Source: Lobosporangium transversale (Eukaryota; Mortierellomycota; Mortierellomycetes; Mortierellales; Mortierellaceae). From it: a DNA stretch of 64,000 bases. The position numbers and the translations under genes are program-made. The notes below the pieces were generated by a model that ran no database searches, was not told the origin of the DNA, and was given only the letters and a program-made list of their open reading frames with translations. The stretch covers positions 310,001-374,000 of the forward strand of contig NW_019029008.1 of assembly GCF_002105155.1 (NCBI RefSeq), read 5' to 3'. This document shows, piece after piece, positions 51,665-61,506 of the stretch (within the stretch, counting starts at the first letter, position 1; each line of letters begins with the position of its first letter).

Positions 51665-53919
51665 CTAGATGACGTGATCTTCTTCGACTGTATTGCAAGA
51701 GGATGCTTCATGGATCCAGTTGACGACAATCTTCGCGAGGCCGCTATAATCCTTATTGTATCGACGATATACAAATGTGTTTGGCGTGCTATCGCTCACC
51801 ATGGTATCAAGCATGTCTTCTACAGCCGGTGAGATTTCCTCCAGTGTATAACCAGAGTATAAAATCATTGAATGTGTCTAGCAATTCATGCGTCCCCATG
51901 TCATAACGAAAGCATGTATAAGCCATAGAGCCCATTTTCAATCTGTATAACATTGATAATATCAATAATATTAACGTACCCACTCTGTCCGGCCCATCAT
52001 CCAGCGGCTAATATATACTGCAGCTGCAGCTTGAAGCGATGGCTTATAGATGAGAAATCGGGGGTCTAGTAGGACTAGTTCAAGGATGAACCTGGTGATG
52101 GACCTAACATAGATAATGTCATCATTGTCCCCGTCTCCACGTAAGCATCTCCGCAAGAAAGGCAATGGTCCTGGCCAACCAACCCTGTAGTCGAGCAACC
52201 GTAGGATTTCGCGCTCATAAAGCTGAAAATCGGTGACTTCTACTTGGTATCCAAACTGACCCATAAGCCTAGTATACTCTCTCAATCGCATACATCCAAC
52301 ACGCTGCTCGAACTTAGCGGCAATCAATAAGCAAACGAAGGAAGTTATAACGAGGACCATCTTATTGTCGTGAAACTTTCGTGAAATTTTGTTTAAAACT
52401 CGGTCAAACAGATTGACGCCGAGGAATAGGGGTTCAGGGAGGATACGCATTTTCATACGTGTCTCTGTCATAATCTCGATGCAGTGCATCCTGTGAGCCC
52501 ACGCAGACTCTGGCATCCGCTCCAGATATCCAATATCTGGCTGGAGAGTAGTCTGGGAGGAAATATAAAAGAAGTTCGTTTATATTTGTTTGCACACCTG
52601 GGAGGCAGAGTCATACATCAATAGCTTACCTCCATCTCACGGCAGTGGCTAAAGATTTCATCCTCATACTCCATCATCAAGGTCTGGTCATGGCTGGGGT
52701 CTCTGTCCATAGTTGTGGAATTAGTTCGTGAATCAGAGGTCATGGCCCGCCTCTGCTTTTCCTGGAGTCCGATATTCTCACAATTGGTGATTGGGGCTAA
52801 GTGTGATATGGGCATATTTGAGTTCGTAGCGCTCTTCTGCGCCGTAGAGACTTCATCTTCCCTGCTTCTACCTACGTGTTGCTCGCGCGCTAGTACCTTG
52901 ATATGCGCCGCCCCTTGGCTGGTTACAACAGGATGTGTTGCTTTGTTAGGCGTTCGACCAACTGAGGGGGCCACACCTTTGGGGTTGTATTGTTCACTGC
53001 TGCTTGTCCTCCGCCTCTTGTCATAGCTTCCTCCCGCACAACCAGCCTTTGAGGGGCCTACTGAGCTGACGTCCACTTTTTCCCCTTGCTTTCCCCCGTT
53101 AGAGGGTTCTGGTCTCCTAGATTCATTTGGCTGCTCATCATCCCTGTCATGCTTGCGTTTCTTGTCTACTACGTCGACTTGGACAACTTGTTCGGATTGT
53201 GTATCGAATGACGTCGATGCCCGTTTAAGCACTGAATTTGCCTCTGGGACTGCATGACTGTGGGTAATATTTGGATTTCGGATACGTTTATTGCTCATGG
53301 GCTGTTCATGTTGTATCTTCAAGGCATCTCTTTCAACTGCTGTAGTCACCATGCTCAAAGTGCTGTTGTTATGTGACGCAACTGGCTTGGATGCAGTGAA
53401 AGGAAGAACTGACTCAATAAGTTGACCACCATTCATGGCCAATTCGTTACTTGAAGTTGCTCGAGAGAACGAGGCTCGAGTTGTTGATGCTCTAGAAGCA
53501 GCTAAATTACAAGCAGGGGCTGAGGAAATCTGATCTCTGGGATCAGTTGGGTATTTGATTGGAGCCTTTACAAAATTCACTTCAGCGTCGCCACGACAGC
53601 TTTGAGCTTGTTGGTCTCCGCTCGTATGGATACTTCGTGTCTTGGATGGTTGTAGTGGATCAGCAATCTCGTTTTTCAACCTAGCTTTCTCTGAGTCCGC
53701 CTGATTGATAACCAAGATTAAAAAGGAAATAGCTTATTGTTAAGACCGCGTATATCATCTTCGTACATGGAACTACAATGCTCGCTCTAACATTAAAAAA
53801 AAAAAAAATAAGCTCACTAATTTTCACTCTACCTTACTCTGCTCTATATTCTCTTTATTATTTCGGGCTACTGTGCGAGCTGTGCTTTGTAAGCCAGGAG
53901 GTTTTTTATTGAGAACCAT
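51665..53919 (-). CDS. B-type (mitotic) cyclin
   Basis: Model: exons 53919-53833, 53700-52630, 52552-51980 and 51877-51665, all phase 0 (647 aa). Cyclins of this class activate Cdk1 for mitosis. Residues 1-~390 are disordered, basic/Ser-rich and contain several Lys/Arg clusters that may be nuclear signals; an N-terminal RTVARNNKENIE patch recalls cyclin B N-termini. I did not find a clear RxxLxxxxN destruction box. The cyclin box occupies exon 3. Its family features are RMHCIEIMTETRMKMR, LGVNLFDRVL, SFVCLLIAAKFEQR, and the C-terminal fold with FLRRCLRGDGD, ITRFILELVLLD and SLQAAAAVYISRWMMG. Exon 4 gives ILYSGYTLEEISP, typical of the second cyclin fold. The ATG at 53919 was chosen because the charged MVLNKK start follows; upstream codons look non-coding. 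Confidence 0.85.
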
Positions 53920-54262
53920 ATTTATATTTTTCGGAGGTGTGCAAACGTTAAAGAAGGTAAAAAAATATAGTGGATTTGTACAAGCGAGTTTGACCAAGTT
54001 TCTGCAAGGAGCAATAAGCACACTAGCAAGCAAAACAAAGCAGGAGCTACAACTGCTAGTGCAGAGGGAATTAAAGAGAGCTTGATAGCGAAGCAGGGTC
54101 TAAGCAAAGGTTGTGGATTAAAGAAAAAGTAGAAAAATTATGATTTATCACACTACCCACGTGCAAACATTCCGAGGCACTTGTTCCCGCCACCAAAATG
54201 AGACGTTAATAAAGATCTGTGTAGCACTGAAAAAAATCAGTTCCACAGATCCATCAACATCA
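53920..54262. promoter_or_regulatory. Bidirectional promoter, cyclin / GNAT gene, with CACGTG box
   Basis: The two divergent start codons are about 340 bp apart. A palindromic E-box CACGTG lies at 54158-54163, a site for bHLH regulators in fungi (family knowledge). Whether it is used is unknown. If the GNAT gene instead starts at 54140, this box would be inside its coding region. Confidence 0.3.
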
Positions 54263-55015
54263 ATGGTTCACATGTACAGATTCACTCACAGGATGATTGA
54301 GGTCATCCAGGATGACAATGCTCAGGACAATAAGACAGTAGTGCCTGCGGAGGTCACTCTTGCTAATCTGACAATGTTTTCAACTGTCCTCTTCATGACA
54401 GAATTCCACAAGATGGGCATGGGAGACTCTGTAGACATTTCAAAGACGTGCAACATGTCTGAATGGCATCGTCGTCTGTACGCAGGAACAAGGAAACAAG
54501 CTTCAAATACCAGTCGTGAGGACGAGGACGAGTACATTGATATCCTTACTTTGCTACCAAAGCCAATCCCAGAGGCTGGGGTAATTTATGCCACTACATC
54601 CAAAAGTCCAAATGATGCATCTGACAAAGAAAAATTCACTTCGTTCCTGTTTGCTCATCACAAACAATCCATTGCTCAAACAATCCCATCATTGCCATCA
54701 CAAGGAGCTTCTATTGATAAGCTGTCACCCGAAACTCAGGCGTTGATATCTAAGCTGGGTGTCACACATATCTGGCTGTGTGGATCAGACCCAGAGCAGC
54801 GACGACATGGTCTCATGGTCCAATGTCTGAACCAGCTTGAAAAAGACGTTTATACATGGAAGTCTTCCGGACAGGCTTCTGGCATAATAACTGTTCATAC
54901 GATCCCTCAAGCGTTCCCAGGAATGGTTCACTTCTTGACAAAAAACGAATTTCAAGGCGGTGACAAGGTAGTTGGCGGCGATGCTGGGAAAGTTCTCTTT
55001 TGGAAGGAAGTGTAG
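54263..55015 (+). CDS. Putative GNAT-type N-acetyltransferase
   Basis: A single exon of 250 codons. The C-terminal half shows a GNAT-like order. A predicted strand, GVTHIWLCGSDP, is followed by EQRRHGLMVQCL, which fits the R/Q-x-x-G-x-G/A acetyl-CoA loop in a loosened form. Then come a second strand (GIITVHTIPQAFPGM), a helix (VHFLTKNEFQGGD) and a last strand (GKVLFWKEV). The N-terminal half contains MIEVIQDDN and TLANLTMFSTVLFMTEFHKMG and is not recognised. The substrate is unknown. The frame is also open back to an ATG at 54140 (291 aa). I prefer 54263 because of its CA-rich start context and because the extra segment looks like leader. A poly(A) tract follows at 55046-55072. Confidence 0.6.
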   Translation: MVHMYRFTHRMIEVIQDDNAQDNKTVVPAEVTLANLTMFSTVLFMTEFHKMGMGDSVDISKTCNMSEWHRRLYAGTRKQASNTSREDEDEYIDILTLLPKPIPEAGVIYATTSKSPNDASDKEKFTSFLFAHHKQSIAQTIPSLPSQGASIDKLSPETQALISKLGVTHIWLCGSDPEQRRHGLMVQCLNQLEKDVYTWKSSGQASGIITVHTIPQAFPGMVHFLTKNEFQGGDKVVGGDAGKVLFWKEV

Positions 55016-55045
55016 TAAGATACAGTCAGAAAGATCATTAATTCC

Positions 55046-55076
<31 letters not shown>

Positions 55077-55237
55077 CACAAATTAAGTAGAATAACTAAT
55101 ATTTGATAAATACAGTATCGAATACAAATGATAGCAGAGGAGTGGGCTTAGGTGCAAAGATAGAATGAAGTGATGCCAGAATAGTCAAAAGGAAGACATA
55201 AAGCATTCTTATAGACTATGTTTCGCTTGTATATACG

Positions 55238-55320
55238 GCCTACCCCCAAATACTGACATTGGAAGACAGCAGCGGCCTACCCTTCACAGTCCATTAGTTA
55301 CATTGAAAGCAGCCTACCTT
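55238..55320. repeat. Short degenerate direct repeat (CGGCCTACC units)
   Basis: The motif GGCCTACC or GCCTACC recurs three times at roughly 37-bp spacing (near 55238, 55273 and 55310). The first two units share a similar ACATTG-AAGNCAGCAG-like tail. It may be a small minisatellite or a fragment of a repeat family. Confidence 0.4.
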
Positions 55321-55344
55321 CTCTTCGTGGGAATGATGTAAGCA

Positions 55345-56150
55345 TAAAAAACTATATTGAGAAGCTCAGAAATATGGGGAAAGCCCTAGATTCCTTCCTT
55401 CTATAGCAGCAACAATGTCATCAAGAAACATAGGTGGGATGCGAAAAGAGTCCGAACCGAAGAATACAAGATCACCGACAGCCTGCTCAAGATAGGGACG
55501 GGTCTTGCAAGTTTTCGCCTAATGCAAGGCTATCTTTGTTACACGAATCATTCCAATCATACTTCGTGAATACGAAAAGTACTCGCCCATTATTACAAAA
55601 AAAACGTGGCCGGCGGCCATGCGGCTTTAAGCAGTAGTTAAAACAGAGGTCGGCCAAGTTAGCCGTAGAAAAACCGTCAGCCATTACTTTTTTTGTCGTT
55701 ATTATCACATTGTAACTAATCTTGCTCTTCTCCCTATGAGGCCCGATCTCTTGGGTACATCGTTGTATCGTTGTAGGTGTAAACGAATATTATACTTCAA
55801 AAAAAAAGTCCGATCTGTCAAGAATTTGTTAGTCAGGTTGAGATCCGTCGACTCTATTGCAGCAGCTGCAAGACATTTATGCACAGAGATGTCATAGCAT
55901 GGCATAACATTTGGAGCGTTGTTCAAGACCATTTACTTTATCAAGAACAACCATCCTATCTTGTGTCAAACAAAAATAAGGATGGATGACGGAAATGTAG
56001 TTCACCATAGTTGACAATATCTGCGTGTCAGCTGTTTTCGATGACGTAATAAGGCCAAGATACTTCCGTTCTTCGTTCATTTGCATTGCAAGATTGCTCT
56101 CCTGCCCACTCCGTAATCGCAACATCCCACAAGAAATCCTTTCACTTGTT
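55345..56150 (-). pseudogene. Decayed gene of unknown family
   Basis: On the minus strand, successive blocks with strong protein-like composition follow one another but sit in different frames. They are RSGQESNLAMQMNEERKYLG (about 56108-56049) through KVNGLEQRSKCYAM, then STDLNLTNKFLTDRTFFLKY and the LHLQRYNDVPKRSGLIG block, then GFSTANLADLCFNYCLKPHG to FVFTKYDWNDSCNKDSLALG, then KTRPYLEQAVGDLVFFGSDS and PPMFLDDIVAAIEG (about 55390). At least two frame changes and internal stops separate the blocks. They are too close together, and without good splice sites, to be introns. The family is unknown to me. It lies next to another broken gene and marks the start of the transposon-rich block. Confidence 0.5.
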
Positions 56151-56241
56151 AAGTTTTCTATATCTACTTTTCAAGGAAACAGATACTATGAATGCACAGG
56201 GTAATAGCCTACTATAGGGTATTGAATTAAAGCAATTGTAA

Positions 56242-56367
56242 TTTCATTTACCCATGGTGTAGTGCGGTGTTTTGGGATAACCGGAGGTAGCTGTGTCTTA
56301 GGTACAGTGAGGCAGGCCAACTCATAGTTATAGCTTCATTACCCATGGCGTAGGATGGCATTTTGGG
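56242..56367. repeat. Imperfect direct repeat of about 35 bp
   Basis: Two copies (56242-56276 and 56333-56367) share the core TTACCCATGG(T/C)GTAG and a GG(T/C).TTTTGGG end, about 91 bp apart. They lie just upstream of the broken nuclease-like gene. The function is unknown; they could be promoter motifs or a repeat fragment. Confidence 0.5.
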
Positions 56368-56862
56368 CTTTGAAATTACAGTTAGTTTTAGGATTATTTA
56401 CTGACTATTACGCTTTAGTCTCTGAACAGATTGATATAGCTGAGCAATATCCTGATGTCTTCCTTCCTAATCTTGCTGGCGTGGGATATTTCTTCTAGCT
56501 AAATATCCTGACTAAATCGAACTTTCGGGGTTATTATACTTATCGAAGAGAAGAAGGTGTCAAGAATTGGAGAACGGCCATTAAAGAATGGAATGGATGG
56601 ACGAAACGTTTTCAAGTCTCTGATCATAAGCAGCTTAAGGTTCTAGCCCTGGATGAACCACAAAAATTCAGAAATAATTTGAAGGAAGGCAGCTGTAAGT
56701 ACTTTTACGTTTTATGTTTAGCTTTCATTGGTGATAGATTTTAACCTAGCATATTTTTCAGCATCTTCAAATCTATTTTCTTCAAGCATTTTCCTAGAAA
56801 GTCCGACAGTAAACCGAATGACTGAGGAATATGAACAAATTTGCAGAGGATTTCCAATTACT

Positions 56863-56870
56863 CTGTCAAC
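56863..56870. repeat. Target-site duplication, left copy (8 bp)
   Basis: CTGTCAAC, repeated exactly at 57294-57301, directly abuts the inserted element. Eight base pairs is the hallmark length for hAT transposition. Confidence 0.9.
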
Positions 56871-57293
56871 CAGTGTTCCTAACCGATTCGAATAAGCCTT
56901 ATCCTGGAATGATTCGAATGACGCGAATGGATCGAATGGATCAAGTATCGAATGGATCGAGTGTCGAATAGTTCGAATGGTTCGAATAGGGGCACTGGAT
57001 ATTCTTTTATTTAGTTTATTACTGAGACCCTCAGGAAGAAAGGCAAAAGAGGAAAAAGAAAGGAAAGGAAAGAAAAAAAAAAAAAGGAGATGAAACATAA
57101 TGAAAGGTAGCATTGTTACGCGTAGCGAAAGTACGGTCATTGTAATTTACGCCCAATCAAAAAAAAAAAAAAAAAAAAAAATTACTACAAACACAAGTTT
57201 AAGATTATCATTTCCTATTGTGCCAATGGTTCGAATGAATCGAATAGTATTCGAATTTTGATATCTATTCGAATGGTTCGAATAGGAGCACTG
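56871..57293. mobile_element. Non-autonomous hAT-type element (MITE-like), 423 bp
   Basis: The element begins CAGTGTTCCTA and ends with the complement of CAGTGCTCCTA, a 10/11 match and the usual CAGNG-type hAT end. It is flanked by perfect 8-bp duplications. No transposase frame lies inside; the interior is A-rich, with two purine/poly(A) tracts. Both ends carry repeated TTCGAATGG/ATCGAATGG motifs, possibly subterminal transposase binding sites. It interrupts the third coding block of the nuclease-like gene. Confidence 0.88.
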
Positions 57294-57301
57294 CTGTCAA
57301 C
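57294..57301. repeat. Target-site duplication, right copy (8 bp)
   Basis: CTGTCAAC, identical to the left copy. Removing the element and one copy restores the reading frame of the host gene across the junction. Confidence 0.9.
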
Positions 57302-58359
57302 AGGTACCAATATTGATGAACTCCTATTCCAATATACAAGGGATCTATAACATGAAGATCCGTTGCATTCGTTTGTCATATTCAAAAGGATAGAATGGAG
57401 TTTCATTCCAGAAGGTGATTTGAAGGAGTTCCAGGATCTTCTCGAGCAATCTGAGGGAAAGCGTGGTACATATTCTTTAAAAACATGGGAAGCAAATGTA
57501 ATTTTGCGATTCAAAGGTAAATTTATAGTGAGTTGAGGTGACCTTTTTGTAAAAAAATTTACACTTGCTTTCTACGTCTAACTCAAGTCTATGAAGCACA
57601 TAACAATGCGCTTCCAATGAATGAGTCTGAATCGTGGTATGTGAAGAACATTTGGAACATCTTGCTAGACTTGACTCATAGTACATTTGTGAAGGTATGT
57701 CCTGGAGATAAGAATTCGACCGCGTCTTCGAAAAGGAAAAACGTTGAACGGACTCTATCTACTGGATATGCTATTGGAAGAAAGGCAGATTCTATATTTC
57801 TTTCGAATCGACATCCATTCAAATTGGCGTTGTGAAGATAGGTAGGTTGGACAAAGGAGAAAACTCTACCAAGTCCTTAAAAGATGGCAGGAAGATATGT
57901 AAATTCCTGAAAGGCATGTCTGATCTGATTTGTAGCAGGCACCGCGACGCTCGAAGTGTAAGAGATGGGTTAGTATTGCACGGCATTATATTGTCAGGCC
58001 TGAGCATTACTTTTTTACTATTTGTATATGTTGGGGGACAGTTTCATAGATTATTTACTCATGAAGAGAAAGCTCTGACAGAGTCATGGAGCTATTCCAA
58101 TACTATGAGTATCATCAGGGCATTCGTTCTTCTTGGAAAGCGACTGAAGGACACAGAAAAATATATTTATGAAAGCACTTCTACCACTGAAAATAACATT
58201 GAGGCTGAGTTACACGGCGCCTCAGTACCTGTATCGAAGGGATCAAGTATATCTACCGAGTTTCCTCCAACAATAACAACACCTTATAACAGTCCACCAT
58301 CCTCTCTATTGTTAAAAAGATCTCGCGCTAGTAATCAGGCATTTACGGAGCAGTCATAA

Positions 58360-58474
58360 CCTCTTCTCATTATCATTTTTTATTTGAATAAATTTTACGC
58401 TGGTCAATATCCAGCTACTTGCTATGGTCCATAAAACTACACCTACTCTACTTGACTCGTTGTCGATAGAAAGC

Positions 58475-58507
<33 letters not shown>

Positions 58508-58822
58508 GAGAGCATTCTGTAATTCTGTAATCTGAAGATATTAAGAAATGTGGGACGTCTCGGGTCTCCAATGTTGTCATAAGGATTATTTATTGTAATA
58601 AACAACAAGGCCATTGGTTCTTTTCTCTCCTTTTTTGTCTCCTCACTTCTTTACACGCACTCAATTACTCTGTTCGTTGATATAACCAGAAACTTCTGTA
58701 TTTGTGGCTCACCCACGCAGTTACTTTCGTTGAAAAGGCCAAACCAAACTCAAAAGAATGGCTCCGACACATTCACCTCAAGAGACGAGGGCTCTAGCTT
58801 AGTCCCAGCGTTTTTAACAGGT

Positions 58823-58855
<33 letters not shown>

Positions 58856-59021
58856 CCACCGGTGACTGATGATGGCGTGCGATAAATCCGTGTTGCAATT
58901 AACACAGCATCTTGTACATATTCTGTTTTTTGTTTCAACTTGGACATGTGATTTTGGTGAGGGCCGGTTAGTGAACTGATCGTACTCTTTGATTTTTGAC
59001 TCTAGCTTGGCCCTCAAGGAA
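58360..59021. other. Intergenic between converging broken gene and small hypothetical gene
   Basis: Contains poly(T) tracts at about 58477-58506 and 58826-58855. On the minus strand at about 59017-58880 a frame (RAKLESKIKEYDQFTNRPSP...) has coiled-coil-like composition and lies right behind the small gene at 59022-59447 in another frame. It could be a lost exon or the result of a frameshift. Confidence 0.4.
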
Positions 59022-59447
59022 TCAGTGAGTATTAAATAGTGGATGAAACGTTATGGCAACTGAATACTCGTCTGTGGTTATGATACGTTTCTCCAGCTGG
59101 TCAATGAGGCGATTGAGCTCGGCAGTCAGATTGAATTCTGGCTCGTGGCTGTCGCTATCTGTGGCCAAGGGAGCGACAGCCGCAACATAGCCGCTTATTG
59201 ACGAACTAAAAACGATAGTCATGTCATTAATGAGCCCCAGTATATCTACTAGCTCATCACCCTGGCTCATCTCTTTGCTATTTAGTCGTAACGTCAGAAG
59301 TCTATCGTGATTAGCTGATTCAGCTTGGTTCGGTCCTGCGGCTGCGTCGATTATTAAGCTTTCAGTGGCTGGCATGGGTCCTCGGTGCCTTTTGAACATC
59401 GCTAGAATACTATCCCATTTGGTTACGACGTCAAGGACCACGGCCAT
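59022..59447 (-). CDS. Small hypothetical protein
   Basis: An intact ATG-to-stop frame of 141 codons with balanced composition: hydrophobic N-terminus (MAVVLDVVTKWDSILAMF), a central acidic helix (GDELVDILGLINDMTIVF) and a C-terminal amphipathic helix (ELNRLIDQLEKRIITTDEYS). No domain recognised. The frame stops soon after the last helix, while a neighbouring frame continues with coiled-coil-like sequence, so the C-terminus may be shortened by a frameshift. It sits among transposons and pseudogenes, which lowers confidence that it is a live gene. Confidence 0.45.
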   Translation of the reverse strand: MAVVLDVVTKWDSILAMFKRHRGPMPATESLIIDAAAGPNQAESANHDRLLTLRLNSKEMSQGDELVDILGLINDMTIVFSSSISGYVAAVAPLATDSDSHEPEFNLTAELNRLIDQLEKRIITTDEYSVAITFHPLFNTH

Positions 59448-60168
59448 TGGCGTACACGTTGGATCAATTTCTTCCTAGCATATCTTTAATGCCTGACCCA
59501 ACTATGGGTGTTTACCTCGATCGCGCTACAATTTCAAGTCGGATATAGAGGTTCTTAACGTCATTCTCCATTCCCCATTCCCCCTTTCATGCGCTCCGCT
59601 CATTCCACTCGATGAGTCTTGCATCTTTGGACTTATTCAAGCATAATTGAAGACCCTAATAACACCGCATCCCAGTGAGGGACGGGTTACTGTCCACTGA
59701 ATCTTGGTAAATGTTACAGCAAACCACGCGGAAGCCATTGATGAAGTGAGTCACTTAGTGCTATGGTGTCAACTAACTTTTGCTTTCCATACGCTAACTG
59801 CTTAACTCGCCTCACAGAAAAACGCAAGATAAACCAATCAATGAATAATATATATCTTAGATTTAAGGCGTCAGGATCGGTACCGGCTTCCTGGTGCTAT
59901 TTTCATTCCTAACTCTTTAAATCATCCTTATAAAAATCTGAAACATAGGTCTACCATAGTGGCAATAAAAGAGTGCTAAGAAGAGAAAAGCACAGTCAGA
60001 AAGGAAATCTGAAAATGTTACATTGAAGAGCAATGTCCATCAATTGAGATGTGTGAGTGGAGTCTAAAGTCAGCATACGGGTATACTTTTTTCGTATAAG
60101 ATACTAAGAAGTGACGATACGGAGGAAGGAGCGTTTGCAAGAGTGACTTAGATAAAAGTCAGCCGCTG
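59448..60168. other. Non-coding stretch left of the Tc1 element
   Basis: No frame with coding character and no repeat recognised. Base composition is closer to average than the A-tract deserts elsewhere. It may be the promoter side of the small minus-strand gene. Confidence 0.4.
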
Positions 60169-60170
60169 TA

Positions 60171-60199
60171 CAGTCACCTGAAACAAAGATTGGACAAAA
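60171..60199. repeat. Tc1 left terminal inverted repeat
   Basis: Starts CAGTCACCTGAAA and pairs with 61478-61506 with two mismatches in 29 positions. Confidence 0.93.
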
Positions 60200-60291
60200 A
60201 AATAAAATATTGAAATAGTTACGTAGGGAAGCGTTTCCTTCAATCTCTTTCCTTCCTGTTTTTCACATACAAACAGCTTGAGTAAACCACC

Positions 60292-61305
60292 ATGGCGAGA
60301 CACTTAGACATTGAGAATAAAGGTATCATCGTTGGAATGCACCTCGCGGGCATGAAGGCTGCGGAAATCGCATTGCAACGCGGTGTACCCCGAACCTCTG
60401 TTATTAATATTATCAGGGTGTACCAAGAAAGAGGCACCACTGCTTGCACTCCGATCCCAGGACGGCCCAAAGTACTAAGTGAACGGGACCTCAGGAGCAT
60501 CGTTCGCCATACTAAGCAGAATAGAAGGTGTACTCTTAATGATATCACTAACCAATTGCCGAACAAAGTTTGCGAGAGGACAGTTGCGAAGGCATTGCAT
60601 TCACTGGGTATTTTCAGCCGGATTGCAGTAAAAAAACCATTCTTAAAAGAAGGACATATAAAAAGGAGGCTGCAGTTTGTCAAAAAATATATGAGTTGGT
60701 CCATGGAAGACTGGAATCGGGTAGTTTGGACTGACGAATCATCATTTGAAGTTGGTAAGCATTTTCGTCAAATAAGAGTTTGGCGTAAAGTAGAGGAAAA
60801 GTACGATCATGATTGCCTCGCACCCACTTTCAAAAGTGGTAGAACAACTCTGATGGTCTGGGGGGCGTTCACAGCAACCAGAAAGTCTCGGTTGGTTGTA
60901 TTTGAAAGAGGTCGTAAAGATGGACGGTGTTTCGTGGAAGATGTATATCAAGGCGAGCTAGCCAGATTTATGGCTGAGGTAGGGGATGGCATACTTATGG
61001 AGGATAATGCTCCAGTTCATACTTGTAAGATTGCAAAAGAATGGCGCGAAAAAAACAGCATCCCGAGGATTCCAGACTGGCCTTCATGCTCCCCAGATTT
61101 GAACCCTATTGAACATGTATGGTCACTTCTTGCGGATGCACTCGATAGGCGCGCTAAAGGGCCAAGAGATCTTCCCACTCTCACACGGGCTCTTATCGAA
61201 GAGTGGAATAATTTACCGCAAGAGAGGCTGGCCAGCCTTGTCGCTACCATGCCCGAAAGGCTGGAAGAAGTGAATGGGGTCGATGGTAGGAACACTCACT
61301 ATTGA
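60292..61305 (+). CDS. Tc1/mariner-type transposase
   Basis: An intact 337-residue protein from a good start context (ACCACCATGG). The N-terminal half holds two helix-turn-helix regions: GMHLAGMKAAEIALQRGVPR, then a PGRPK linker (AT-hook-like) and a second HTH around residues 75-105. The DDE catalytic core is complete: WTDESSF (first Asp), MEDNAPVH (second Asp) and SPDLNPIEHVW (Glu). By my count 35 residues lie between second Asp and Glu, so DD35E instead of the more usual DD34E. It cuts and pastes the element by binding the terminal repeats. No stops, frameshifts or introns are seen, so it may be active. Confidence 0.95.
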   Translation: MARHLDIENKGIIVGMHLAGMKAAEIALQRGVPRTSVINIIRVYQERGTTACTPIPGRPKVLSERDLRSIVRHTKQNRRCTLNDITNQLPNKVCERTVAKALHSLGIFSRIAVKKPFLKEGHIKRRLQFVKKYMSWSMEDWNRVVWTDESSFEVGKHFRQIRVWRKVEEKYDHDCLAPTFKSGRTTLMVWGAFTATRKSRLVVFERGRKDGRCFVEDVYQGELARFMAEVGDGILMEDNAPVHTCKIAKEWREKNSIPRIPDWPSCSPDLNPIEHVWSLLADALDRRAKGPRDLPTLTRALIEEWNNLPQERLASLVATMPERLEEVNGVDGRNTHY

Positions 61306-61477
61306 ACCTACATGGCACTTTTGCTACTCTAACAATGCCGTCTTCAAAACCCCAATAAATAACAGTATTGACCTCTTTAGTGAGCATGTAAAATTTCATG
61401 TGTATTGATGAAGTCTTTATGTATGTTGCATATGAGCTGTTTGTCCAGGTTGTTCAAAAAAAAATCAAGAAAATCCA

Positions 61478-61506
61478 TTTTGTCCAAACTTTATTTCAGG
61501 TGACTG
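61478..61506. repeat. Tc1 right terminal inverted repeat
   Basis: Complement of the left repeat with two mismatches; followed directly by the TA duplication. Confidence 0.93.

Larger units (their letters stand above)
56499..58359 (+). pseudogene. PD-(D/E)XK nuclease-like gene, inactivated
   Basis: Visible pieces: 56499-56694, 56762-56870, 57302-57516 and 57588-58359, with GT..AG introns between 56695-56761 and 57517-57587. The layout includes an N-terminal helical part (NWRTAIKEWNGWTKRFQ), a middle block (HEDPLHSFVIFKRIEWSF) and a C-terminal domain. That domain holds ESWYVKNIWNILLDL, a GRKADSIF motif and GVVKIGRLDKGENSTK. It resembles, from memory, large families of unannotated proteins in Mortierella and Glomus-type fungi with a PD-(D/E)XK-like core. 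Three lesions are seen: a 423-bp insertion at 56871-57293, an in-frame TAA at 57348-57350, and a frame change between about 57790 and 57832. The last 175 codons are still open. The motif GVVKIG has Lys where Glu would be expected if this is the catalytic strand. Confidence 0.65.
60171..61506 (+). mobile_element. Complete Tc1/mariner element, 1336 bp
   Basis: Bounded by inverted terminal repeats of at least 29 bp (60171-60199 and 61478-61506, two mismatches) and flanked on both sides by TA (60169-60170 and 61507-61508), the target duplication of this superfamily. It carries a single intact transposase gene on the plus strand. Good terminal repeats and an unbroken gene suggest recent movement (inference). 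Confidence 0.95.
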
